From the NCBI GenBank assembly GCA_031396205.1, contig JANNKH010000086.1, forward strand, positions 113,359 to 177,358: a stretch of DNA of 64,000 bases. Reading direction: 5' to 3'. A program made the position numbers and the translations under genes. The notes below the pieces were generated by a model, which saw nothing but the letters and a program-made list of their open reading frames with translations, did no database searches and had not been told where the DNA came from. Source of the DNA: CAISIP01 sp031396205 (lineage in GTDB: Bacteria > Pseudomonadota > Gammaproteobacteria > Burkholderiales > Burkholderiaceae_C). Every line of letters begins with the position of its first letter. The stretch's first letter is position 1. This document shows, in pieces, positions 26,388 to 34,714 of this stretch.

Positions 26388-28933
26388 ATCCGTTTGCATT
26401 GTTGCGCCGCCTGTCGACCCGCTTGCACATGGCGATGGGACTGGCCGCCCTGACGGTAGGGGTGCTGCTGACCGCGTCCTACCTGCAGCTGATTCCCGAT
26501 GGCGAGGCATTGGTGCGCCAGCACCGGGCGGCGCTGGCCGAGACCATCGCCATCACGGTCTCGTCGGTGCTGAACGAGGAGCGGACCGAGGCCCTTGCCG
26601 ACACCCTGGCGTTCATCAGCGAGCGCAATGCCAGCTTGCAATCGATCGGCGTGCGGGCGCAGGATGGCGCCTTGCTGCTCGACGTTCATGACCACGCCGC
26701 GCAGTGGAGCGCGAAAGCGGGCGCGCAATCGACCGACGCTGAGATCAGCGTCCCGGTGTGGAAGGGCGATCGGCAATGGGGCTCGGTTGAACTGCGATTC
26801 ACTGCGTTACGAGCCAGCGGCTGGCGCGGTCACCTGCAGGATCCCAGCCTGCGCCTGTCGGCATTCACGTTCACCGCATGCGCGGTGTTCTTCTATTTCT
26901 ACCTGCAACGCATGCTGCGCGCACTCGATCCGTCGCGTGCGGTGCCGCAGCGCGTGCGCGCCGCCTACGACACGCTGGCCGAAGGCCTGGTGGTACTGGA
27001 CCATCAGGGTGCGATGGTGCTGGCCAACAAGTCCACCAGCACCATCCTGGGCCTGCCGGAGAACAAGCTGATCGGGCGCTCCCTGTCCGAGTTCGGTTGG
27101 AGCCGGGCCGATGGCCACGTGCTGGCGCGCGAGGAACTGCCCTGGCAACGCGCGTTGTCCGATAAGCTTGCACAGCGCGACACGCACATGCATGTGCGCG
27201 GCACCAGCGGAGCCCGCTTCGCGCTGCGCGCCAACTGCTCGCCCATCCTGGACGACGCCGGGGGAATCCAGGCGGTGGTCGTCAGCTTCCAGGATGTCAC
27301 CGAACTCGAACAGCGTGGCGCGGCATTGCAGGTGGCCAAGGAGCAGGCCGATGCCGCCAATGAAGCCAAGAGCCAGTTCCTGGCCAATATGAGCCACGAG
27401 ATTCGTACCCCGATGAACGCGATCCTGGGCTTTACCGAGGTGCTGCGGCGCAGCGGCCTGCGCCAGTCGAGCGAGGCGAGCAAGCATCTGGACATCATCC
27501 ACTCCAGTGGCAAGCACCTGCTCAACCTGATCAACGACATCCTGGACCTGTCCAAGGTCGAGTCCGGCAAGCTGGAGGCCGAGCAGATCGCGTTTGCGCC
27601 GCACTCGGTCGCGCGCGAGGTGGTACTGACGCTGACCGAACGCGCCGCCGAGAAGAGTCTTTCAATCGACCTGCAGTTCCCACAGCCCTTGCCGGCCACG
27701 ATCGAGGGCGACCCGGCCCGGCTGCGCCAGATACTGACCAACCTGATCGGCAACGCCATCAAGTTCACGGAAACCGGTGGCATCCAGATCGTGTCGCGCC
27801 TGCAGACCACGGATACCGGCACCCGCTATTGCATTGACGTGCAAGACTCCGGCATCGGCATTCCCGCCGACAAGATCGAGTCGGTGTTCGAACCCTTTGT
27901 GCAGGCGGAATCTTCCACCACGCGCCGTTTTGGCGGCACCGGACTGGGCCTGACCATCAGCCGCGGTTTCGCACGGGCGATGGGCGGCGACATCACGGCC
28001 AGCAGCCAGTATGGCCACGGCACTACGTTCACCGTTTGGCTGGATGCCGGTGATACGACCGCCGTGCCCCTGCTCCAGCCGCAGCAGTTGTCGGCCGCCG
28101 TGGAACCACAGGCCGTGGCCGCCCGGGTGCACTGGCGCTTTGCGCCGCTCCATGTGCTGGTGGTCGACGACGGCGTGGAGAATCGCCAGCTGGTACGGGT
28201 ATTGCTGGAAGAGGTCGGCTTGCGCGTGAGCGAGGCCGAGAACGGCCAGCAGGCAATGGACCGGATCGTGGCCGAGTCCTTCGATCTGGTGCTGATGGAC
28301 ATGCAGATGCCCGTCATGGACGGGCAAACGGCCACCCGCAGGCTGCGGGCGCAGGGATGCGCGCTGCCGATCATCGCGCTGACGGCCAACGCCATGAAGG
28401 GGTTCGAGCACGAGCTGCAGGCGTCCGGTTTCAGTGGATACCTGACCAAACCCATTGACGTCGACGCCCTGCTGGCCGAACTTGCCGCACGCCTGGGTGC
28501 GCAATCGGTGCAGGAGCCGGCGACGGCGCAAGGTACTGCACTACACGGCATCGAGACGGATCCGAACGAAAGCAGTGGGGGCGCGCGCGCGACCATTGGG
28601 GCGCCAATGCGCTCGCGGCTGGCCGGCAATTCCCGGCTCGCCAATATCATCGCGCGGTTTGCCGAGCAGTTGCCTGCGCGCCTGGGCCACATGCAGGCTG
28701 CGCTGGAAAAGGCGGACTGGCCCGAATTGGCCGCGCTGGCACACTGGCTCAAGGGCGCCGGTGGCAGCATGGGTTTTGATGACCTGTTCGAGCCGGCCCG
28801 CGCACTCGAGGACGCATGCAAGGACCGGGACCCGGCCGCGGCCGGCGCGATTCTGGCCCAGCTGCGCCAACTCGATGAACAAATACAGCGCGGCGCACAT
28901 TCAGGCGCGGCGCTGCAGGAGACGATGCCATGA
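26384..28933 (+). CDS. Hybrid sensor histidine kinase (sensor-PAS-HisKA-HATPase-REC-Hpt)
   Basis: 849-residue membrane kinase: N-terminal helix (MAMGLAALTVGVLLTASYL), periplasmic sensor of about 120 residues, second helix near 160-175, PAS domain (about 190-310), HisKA with H338 in SHEIRTPMN, HATPase with N/G boxes (LIGNAIKFTE, DSGIGIP, GGTGLGL), a receiver with D639 (MDMQMPVMD), and a C-terminal Hpt with H787 (HWLKGAGGS). All phosphorelay residues are present. It starts inside the stop codon of the giant gene (ATGA) and ends inside the start of the EAL regulator, so it is translationally linked to both. It probably passes phosphate to the next gene's receiver. Confidence 0.93.
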   Translation: MNPFALLRRLSTRLHMAMGLAALTVGVLLTASYLQLIPDGEALVRQHRAALAETIAITVSSVLNEERTEALADTLAFISERNASLQSIGVRAQDGALLLDVHDHAAQWSAKAGAQSTDAEISVPVWKGDRQWGSVELRFTALRASGWRGHLQDPSLRLSAFTFTACAVFFYFYLQRMLRALDPSRAVPQRVRAAYDTLAEGLVVLDHQGAMVLANKSTSTILGLPENKLIGRSLSEFGWSRADGHVLAREELPWQRALSDKLAQRDTHMHVRGTSGARFALRANCSPILDDAGGIQAVVVSFQDVTELEQRGAALQVAKEQADAANEAKSQFLANMSHEIRTPMNAILGFTEVLRRSGLRQSSEASKHLDIIHSSGKHLLNLINDILDLSKVESGKLEAEQIAFAPHSVAREVVLTLTERAAEKSLSIDLQFPQPLPATIEGDPARLRQILTNLIGNAIKFTETGGIQIVSRLQTTDTGTRYCIDVQDSGIGIPADKIESVFEPFVQAESSTTRRFGGTGLGLTISRGFARAMGGDITASSQYGHGTTFTVWLDAGDTTAVPLLQPQQLSAAVEPQAVAARVHWRFAPLHVLVVDDGVENRQLVRVLLEEVGLRVSEAENGQQAMDRIVAESFDLVLMDMQMPVMDGQTATRRLRAQGCALPIIALTANAMKGFEHELQASGFSGYLTKPIDVDALLAELAARLGAQSVQEPATAQGTALHGIETDPNESSGGARATIGAPMRSRLAGNSRLANIIARFAEQLPARLGHMQAALEKADWPELAALAHWLKGAGGSMGFDDLFEPARALEDACKDRDPAAAGAILAQLRQLDEQIQRGAHSGAALQETMP

Positions 28934-30708
28934 ATGACGACATCTGGGCCGACACGCAACCTTGGGGGCTGGACGAGGTCAAGCGCTCGCCGCTGCTCGA
29001 TGCCAAGGTCATGATGGTCGACGACGAACCGTTGATGACTGACCTGATCCAAGCCTACCTGGAGGAAGAGGGTTACGCGAATTTCGTCATCACCAACGAT
29101 CCGGCACAGGCCATGGATCTGCTGCGACGCGAAGAACCCAGCGTGTTGCTGCTGGACCTGATGATGCCCAAGATATCGGGGTTCGACCTGCTGGAGATGA
29201 TCCGCGGCGACCGCAAGCTGCGCTTCACGCCGGTCATCGTGCTGACCGCCGCGACGCAATCCGACGCCAAGCTGCGCGCCCTGCAACTGGGCGTCACTGA
29301 TTTCCTGTCCAAGCCGGTAGACGAAAGTGAACTGGTGCTACGCCTGCGCAACACGCTGGCGTTCCACCAATACCACAAGAGGCTGATCAATTTCGACAAT
29401 GTGACCGGCTTGCCCAACCAGCGCCCGTTCGACCGCAGCATCGACGACATCATCGGCCGGCGCGACCTGGTGGGCGGCATGGTCGCCTTGCTGAGCATCC
29501 ATGTGCCGCAATGCCGACTGTTGCGCGAGTCGGCCGGACTGGCGGCGGCGGACGAACTGGCACGAACTGTCGCCCGGCGGCTTGAGCGCTTTGCCAGTGA
29601 TGAGCATCGTCAGCCGGTGCTGGTCTCCTCTTCCGAGCGCGGGCCGCGGGTGGCCCGGCTGGGCTCAATCAGTTTCGGGCTGGTACTGGAGGGCCTGCCG
29701 GACGCCGACGCCGTTGAAAACCAGGCCAAGCGGGTGCTTGCGCTGATCGCCGATCCGGTCATGGTCAGCAACCATGAAATCAGTCCGGGCGCATGGATCG
29801 GCATCGCGCTTTCCCCGGCCGATGGCAACACCGCCGAAGATCTGCGCAGGGGCGCGGCACTGGCGGTGGCGCATGCACAGCAGCAGACCCACCCGACCTA
29901 CCTGTTCGCATCGGCCGAACTCAACGCACGCTCGTATGAACGGCTGGCACTGGGTTCGGGATTGCGCGGTGCGGCGCAGCGCGGCGAACTGCGGCTGCAC
30001 TACCAGCCCAAGCTCGACGCCACCAACAACCGCATCGTCGGCGCGGAGGCCCTGGTACGATGGCAACATCCGGAAATGGGGCTGATTCCTCCGCTGCGCT
30101 TTATTGCGCTGGCGGAAGAACTGGGGCTGATCCATTCCATCGGGCGCTGGGTCATGCAGACGGCCTGCCAGGATGCGGCGCAGTGGAAACGCGAGGGCCT
30201 GGGCGAACTCAAGATCGCCATCAACGTGGCCAAGCCGCAATTCCAGATCGGTGGCCTGTGTGATGCGCTGCGCGAGGACTTGGCCAATGCCGGCTTGTCG
30301 CCGCAGCAGATGGTGGTGGAGCTCACCGAGAGCATGCTGATGGACGACGTGCAGAACAGCCGGGCACAGATGCATGAACTCAAGCAGCTTGGCGTCACCC
30401 TGTCGATCGATGACTTCGGCACCGGCTATTCATCATTGAGCTACCTCAAGAGCTTTCCGCTCGACGAGCTCAAGATCGACCGCTCATTCGTGATGGACCT
30501 GCCGGGCTCGGCATCGGACGTAGCCATCGTCCGGGCCGTGATCAACCTGGGACACAGTCTGGGCATGTCGGTGATCGCGGAAGGCATCGAGACCGAGGAG
30601 CAGCGTGACTGCATCCGGTCGCTGGGCTGCAACCACTACCAGGGTTTCCTGTTCAGCAAGCCGCTGCCGGTCGACGCATTCGTGGCGCTCGTCAAGCGCC
30701 AGCTCTGA
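28930..30708 (+). CDS. Response regulator with degenerate GGDEF and intact EAL domain
   Basis: 592-residue c-di-GMP phosphodiesterase candidate. The receiver domain has D76 in LLLDLMMPKISGF. A diguanylate-cyclase-like domain follows (about 165-330) but has no GG(D/E)EF signature; the equivalent segment reads RLGSISFGL, so it should not make c-di-GMP. The EAL domain (about 340-590) is complete: E373-A-L, ELTESM, DDFGTGYSS, KIDRSF, AEGIET and QGFLFSKP. The gene overlaps the kinase by four bases. Lowering c-di-GMP after phosphorylation would couple sensing to display or release of the giant protein; that link is inferred from gene order. Confidence 0.92.
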   Translation: MNDDIWADTQPWGLDEVKRSPLLDAKVMMVDDEPLMTDLIQAYLEEEGYANFVITNDPAQAMDLLRREEPSVLLLDLMMPKISGFDLLEMIRGDRKLRFTPVIVLTAATQSDAKLRALQLGVTDFLSKPVDESELVLRLRNTLAFHQYHKRLINFDNVTGLPNQRPFDRSIDDIIGRRDLVGGMVALLSIHVPQCRLLRESAGLAAADELARTVARRLERFASDEHRQPVLVSSSERGPRVARLGSISFGLVLEGLPDADAVENQAKRVLALIADPVMVSNHEISPGAWIGIALSPADGNTAEDLRRGAALAVAHAQQQTHPTYLFASAELNARSYERLALGSGLRGAAQRGELRLHYQPKLDATNNRIVGAEALVRWQHPEMGLIPPLRFIALAEELGLIHSIGRWVMQTACQDAAQWKREGLGELKIAINVAKPQFQIGGLCDALREDLANAGLSPQQMVVELTESMLMDDVQNSRAQMHELKQLGVTLSIDDFGTGYSSLSYLKSFPLDELKIDRSFVMDLPGSASDVAIVRAVINLGHSLGMSVIAEGIETEEQRDCIRSLGCNHYQGFLFSKPLPVDAFVALVKRQL

Positions 30709-30756
30709 ACCACACTGACGGCGCGAACCGGCATCGGGCGCACGCGGCGCAGTCAT

Positions 30757-31854
30757 TCAGGGCGCAAATCGAAGCACTGCCACCGGTGGCAGGTCTTGCG
30801 CCACCGATTGCCAGCTTTCGCCCGCGTCGCCACTGACCCACAAGGCACCGGTAGTCGATGCCATTGCCAGGGTGCGGCCATCCCGGGCGACATCGAGCGC
30901 ATGGCGGTACACCAGGTGGTAGGCGTGCTGCTGCGGCAGGCCTGCGCCAAATCGCTGGAACGTCGCGCCGCCGTCGTCAGTACGGGTCACGCACAGGGCG
31001 CCATCGACCGGGAATCGCACCGCATCGGCCTGCGCCGGCACAAACCATGCCCGCAGCGGATCGACCGGATCGCACGCCACCACAAAGCCAAAACCCGATG
31101 GTTGCGGCGGCGCAATCGGCTGCCACTGCAGGCCACCGTCATCGGCGCGGTAGATGCCGCAATGGTGCTGCACCCACAGCACATCGGGCTGCGACGCGCA
31201 TGCCACCATGCAGTGCGGATCCTGGACATTGCCGTCGTCGGCGCTCGCATCGGGCACGAAATCGGCGCGCATGCCGGTGGCGGTCAGCTGCCAGGAATCG
31301 CCCGCATCACGCGTCTGCCAGACGCCGCCGCACGACACCGCCACCGTGACATGGCGCGCGTCGCGCGGGTCGACCACGATCGAATGGATGCCCGCCTGGT
31401 CGTAGCCGCCGCCAAACCAGGCGCGGCGCTGCGGCTGCTGCCACAACGCGCTGCACAACGCCCAGCTGGCGCCGCCATCGGCGGAGCGAAACAGCCCGGC
31501 CGGGATGCAGCCGGCCCACAACACCCCCGGCTCGTCGGCACCGCCGGCGGCCAGCGACCAGACCATGTCCACGCTCCAGGGCGTGGGATCGTCCGCCCAT
31601 TCGCCGTGCTGTGGTTTGGCCGGAAAGGCCGGCGCGCCGATCTCCTCCCAATGCGCGCCCTGATCGATGCTCTTGCGCATTTTGACCCCGAAGTGGCCCA
31701 TGCGCAGTGCGCCATACCATGCACCGTCACGCGGGTCGACCAGCAACTGCGTCACCGGATCGCCGGCAAACAATGGTGGCGCGAGTTGCCATTGCGATCC
31801 CTGGCCCCGCACCACGAACAAGCCCTTGCGCGAACCCACCAGTACTGTGTGCAT
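30757..31854 (-). CDS. BNR/sialidase-like beta-propeller protein, function unknown
   Basis: 365-residue protein starting MHTVLVGSRKGLFV, with repeated Asp-box/BNR motifs (SADGGASW, TRDAGDSW, RADDGGLQW, TRTDDGGATF, SGDAGESW) spaced as propeller blades. The family is often labelled exo-alpha-sialidase or WD40/YVTN/BNR-like. There is no signal peptide and the sialidase arginine triad is not evident, so glycosidase activity is doubtful. ATG 31854 follows AAGGAG by a good distance; an upstream TTG at 31872 only overlaps the MoaD-like stop. It is third in a minus-strand set with the MoaD-like and methionine synthase genes. Confidence 0.82.
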   Translation of the reverse strand: MHTVLVGSRKGLFVVRGQGSQWQLAPPLFAGDPVTQLLVDPRDGAWYGALRMGHFGVKMRKSIDQGAHWEEIGAPAFPAKPQHGEWADDPTPWSVDMVWSLAAGGADEPGVLWAGCIPAGLFRSADGGASWALCSALWQQPQRRAWFGGGYDQAGIHSIVVDPRDARHVTVAVSCGGVWQTRDAGDSWQLTATGMRADFVPDASADDGNVQDPHCMVACASQPDVLWVQHHCGIYRADDGGLQWQPIAPPQPSGFGFVVACDPVDPLRAWFVPAQADAVRFPVDGALCVTRTDDGGATFQRFGAGLPQQHAYHLVYRHALDVARDGRTLAMASTTGALWVSGDAGESWQSVAQDLPPVAVLRFAP

Positions 31855-31868
31855 CACGTTCTCCTTGC

Positions 31869-32138
31869 TCAACCGCCCGTCAATGCCTGAACCACAAGCA
31901 CCGTGTCTCCGGCTTGCAGGCGCTGGTCCAGCCGGGCGCGGTCCTGGACCATTTGCCGGTTGATGAAAACCGCCACATGCTTGCGCACCGCGCGCTGATC
32001 GTCAAACACATACAGGGCCAATGCCGGCGCCGCGACCAGCGCCGCCTCCAGCGCCTCGCGCAGCGTATCGGCCGCCACCGTCTGCGGCGGACAGTCGACA
32101 TGGCGAAGCAGGGCGGCAGCGAATTCGACCCGGATCAT
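31869..32138 (-). CDS. MoaD/ThiS-family ubiquitin-like protein
   Basis: 89-residue beta-grasp protein ending in Gly-Gly (QALTGG), the C-terminus that is adenylated and thiocarboxylated in MoaD and ThiS. It keeps the typical hydrophobic core (ALYVFDDQRAVRKHVAVFIN, GDTVLVVQALTGG). It lies 8 bp after the methionine synthase and 14 bp before the propeller gene. No moa, thi or E1-like gene is near, so it is probably not the housekeeping molybdopterin or thiazole carrier. A sulfur-carrier role linked to methionine or to the propeller protein is speculative. Confidence 0.85.
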   Translation of the reverse strand: MIRVEFAAALLRHVDCPPQTVAADTLREALEAALVAAPALALYVFDDQRAVRKHVAVFINRQMVQDRARLDQRLQAGDTVLVVQALTGG

Positions 32139-32146
32139 GACTTCGT

Positions 32147-33190
32147 CTACAGTCTCTCGCGCGCCAAAGCGGCGCCCAGTCCGAGCGCCTGCAGCTTACG
32201 CAACGCCACTGCGCGCGACATCGGCGCCAGGCCGCAGTTGGTGCAGGGAAAAAGCCGGTTGGCGGGCACGAATTGCAAGGCCTTGCCAATCGTGTCGGCG
32301 ATCTGTTCAGGCGTCTCCACCACGTCGCTGGCCACATCGACAACGCCCACCATCACATCCTTGCCCTTGAGCAGCGCCATCAGCTCCATTGGCACATGCG
32401 AGTGGTAGCACTCCAGGCTCACTTGCCCGATGCTGCTGCTGGCCAGGGCCGGAAACACCTCCTCGTACTGCCGCCATTGCGCGCCCAGCGTCTGCTTCCA
32501 GTCGGTGTTGGCCTTGATGCCGTAGCCATAGCAGATGTGCACTGCGGTGGTGCAGGCGCGCACGCCCGGCGACGCTGCACGGGCCAATCCCCGCGCGGCA
32601 CGCTCGAGCGCCACCACGCCCCAGTCGGCCGCATCCTGCATGTAGACGTTGAACGCGGGTTCATCGAACTGGATGATGTCAACGCCATCCTCGCGTAGCG
32701 CAAGCGCTTCCTGGTTGAGCAGTTCCGAAAACGCCATCGCCAGGTCGCGTCGGCTGCCGTAAAAGCAGTCGGCTACGGTGTCGACGATGGTCATCGGTCC
32801 TGGCAGTGTGAACTTGATGCGCCGCGAGGTGTGCGCCCGCAGCAAGCGGGCCTCGAAGGCATGCACGCGGACCTGCAGCCCGATGGCGGCCACCACCTGC
32901 GGCACCTGTGCCTCATACCGGTTGTTGCGGATACCCATTGGCACCTTGTGCTCGAAGTCGATGCCACTGACATGCTCGACGAAGCCATGCACGAAATGCT
33001 GGCGCGCCTGCTCACCGTCACCGATGATGTCCAGGCCGGCATCTTCCTGCGCCTTGATCCACAGCAGGGTGGCATCGGCCTTGGCCTGCAGCAGTTCGTC
33101 GCCGCTGCTTTTCCATTGCGGCCAGAGCTTCTGTGTCTCGGCCAGCCAGGCGGGTTTGGGCAGGCTGCCGGCGATGGTGGTTTCGAACAT
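32147..33190 (-). CDS. Core methionine synthase, MetE C-terminal-like
   Basis: 347-residue cobalamin-independent methionine synthase-type protein that has only the catalytic barrel of MetE (about 750 residues). The zinc-binding set is visible: H and C in HICYG, E in ECYHSHVP and C in PCTNCGL. ETTIAGSLPKP at the N-terminus and FDEPAFN in the middle are typical. Short MetE forms of this type (MesA-D classes) use methyl donors other than folylpolyglutamate, some with an oxygenase partner (MesX/DUF1852); no such partner is adjacent. It leads the operon with the MoaD-like and propeller genes. Confidence 0.85.
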   Translation of the reverse strand: MFETTIAGSLPKPAWLAETQKLWPQWKSSGDELLQAKADATLLWIKAQEDAGLDIIGDGEQARQHFVHGFVEHVSGIDFEHKVPMGIRNNRYEAQVPQVVAAIGLQVRVHAFEARLLRAHTSRRIKFTLPGPMTIVDTVADCFYGSRRDLAMAFSELLNQEALALREDGVDIIQFDEPAFNVYMQDAADWGVVALERAARGLARAASPGVRACTTAVHICYGYGIKANTDWKQTLGAQWRQYEEVFPALASSSIGQVSLECYHSHVPMELMALLKGKDVMVGVVDVASDVVETPEQIADTIGKALQFVPANRLFPCTNCGLAPMSRAVALRKLQALGLGAALARERL

Positions 33191-33374
33191 GGGTTCCCCG
33201 TCAATGGACCGACCGCGGCCCTGGCGACACCGACGCCGTCACTAACCACCGTCAGCCGCATTCTAGGATGCTGCCCAGTCGGTGCGCAGCGCCCGTCGAC
33301 AGCCAGCGGCCTGGCGCCGCGCTCGCGCCCGAAGGCTGGCCGTACGCATTGCAATGCAGGCAGTGGCACTTGTC

Positions 33375-33403
33375 TAGTCAACAATCCGCAGGCTCGCTAT
33401 ACT
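33375..33403 (+). promoter_or_regulatory. Probable sigma-70 promoter of the amino-acid ABC region
   Basis: TAGTCA (33375-33380) and TATACT (33398-33403) are separated by 17 bp. Transcription would begin near 33410, just before the decayed oxygenase and the ABC genes. Confidence 0.55.
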
Positions 33404-33433
33404 GGTTTCCCGACAACGCCGATCGATCCCTCC

Positions 33434-33808
33434 ATGACCTTGGCCAGAGCCTATCGCCCCCCTGCGCCGGCACCCGATGCGTGCGGGGTGCCGGTGGTCG
33501 ATATCGCCGCGCTGCGGGATGGTTCGGACACGCTGGTGGTAAGTGTCGGAGACCTGCTGGCGCGCTGGACCGGCCATGTCTACAGGTCCACGCCGCATCG
33601 GGTGATCAGCGCCTCGACCCAAGAGCGCCTGTCGCTGGTGTTCGCCTTCGACCCCGACCTGCAAACCCTGATCGATCCCCGGGACGTGGTGGCGGATGCC
33701 GCAGCCGGTGAGGCACCGATCCTGTGCGGCGAGTCCTTGCAATGGCGCTTTGGCAAGATCTTCACGTACCGCGGGCAATCCGCGCACTTTGCCCCCCCGG
33801 CAGCCTGA
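33434..33808 (+). pseudogene. Internally deleted 2OG-Fe(II) oxygenase (isopenicillin N synthase family)
   Basis: A 124-codon open frame whose start (GVPVVDIAALRDGSD) matches the N-terminus of isopenicillin-N-synthase-like oxygenases. It then jumps directly to their C-terminal part (VSVGDLLARWTG, YRSTPHRVIS, RLSLVFAFDPD). About 200 residues between, including the iron-binding His-x-Asp, are absent. The distal His (TPHRV) and the R-x-S 2-oxoglutarate motif remain. The frame is intact across the junction, which suggests an in-frame deletion. It cannot be an active oxygenase. It sits first after the promoter and 28 bp before the permease gene. Confidence 0.8.
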
Positions 33809-33836
33809 CTGCCAACGACGACGCCGACCTTGCCCG

Positions 33837-34649
33837 ATGCAAACCCGGTCACCTCCACCGCCCCGCGCCGTCGTCTGGCATCGCCGTCCCTGGTTTGAAG
33901 CGCTGCAGTTTCTGCTGATGCTGGGCTTGCTGGCCGCGTTCGCGGTACAGGGGGCGCAGAGCATGGGCTACCAGTGGAAATGGGACAAGGTGCCGCGCTA
34001 CCTGTACCGTGTCGTCGACGGTGAACTGATCTGGGGACCGCTGGTCAAGGGCCTGTTCGTCACGCTGGACATCACCTGGAAGGCCGGCCTGCTGGCACTG
34101 GCGATCGGCTTGCTGAGCGCCGTGCTGCGCCTGTCACGCTCGGTCGTCGGGCCGGCCCTGGCATGGCTGTATGTCGAACTGATTCGCAACACGCCGATCC
34201 TGGTACAGATGCTGATCACCTATTTCATCATCGCCGCGATCCTGGGCATTCCACGCGAATGGGCCGGCATCCTGTGCCTGGCCCTGTACGAAGGCGCCTT
34301 CGTGGCCGAGATCGTGCGCGGGGGCATCAACGCGGTGCGCAAGGGTCAGCGCGAGGCGGGTCTGAGCCTGGGCTTGTCGAATCGCGACCTGTACCGTGAC
34401 ATCATCCTGCCGCAGGCCGTGCCCCTGATGTTGCCCCCGCTGGGCGGCGTACTGGTCAACCTGGTCAAGCATTCGGCCATCGTCAGCGTCATCGCGGTGT
34501 ACGATCTCACAACGCAGGCCCGCACCGTGATCTCCGACACCTTCATGGCGTTCGAGATCTGGCTGACGACGGCGGCGATGTATCTGGTGGTCACCATCAC
34601 GCTGTCGCTGTTTGTCAGCTGGCTCGAACGCCGCTACCGCCGTCCCTGA
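33837..34649 (+). CDS. Polar amino-acid ABC transporter permease
   Basis: 270-residue HisM/GlnP-type inner-membrane permease. It has an N-terminal helix (LQFLLMLGLLAAFAV), the typical ELIRNTPILVQML segment, and the cytoplasmic docking loop EAGLSLGLSNRDLYRDIILPQA. ATG 33837 is chosen because upstream in-frame sequence belongs to the decayed oxygenase in another frame. It is followed by a binding protein, a second (broken) permease and the ATPase, the usual set of a four-gene amino-acid importer. The substrate is unknown. Confidence 0.92.
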   Translation: MQTRSPPPPRAVVWHRRPWFEALQFLLMLGLLAAFAVQGAQSMGYQWKWDKVPRYLYRVVDGELIWGPLVKGLFVTLDITWKAGLLALAIGLLSAVLRLSRSVVGPALAWLYVELIRNTPILVQMLITYFIIAAILGIPREWAGILCLALYEGAFVAEIVRGGINAVRKGQREAGLSLGLSNRDLYRDIILPQAVPLMLPPLGGVLVNLVKHSAIVSVIAVYDLTTQARTVISDTFMAFEIWLTTAAMYLVVTITLSLFVSWLERRYRRP

Positions 34650-34714
34650 AGCCGCACGGGCGCATTACCATCGACCCGTGGCACCCTTTTCTTGCACCAA
34701 CCTTGGAGAACATG

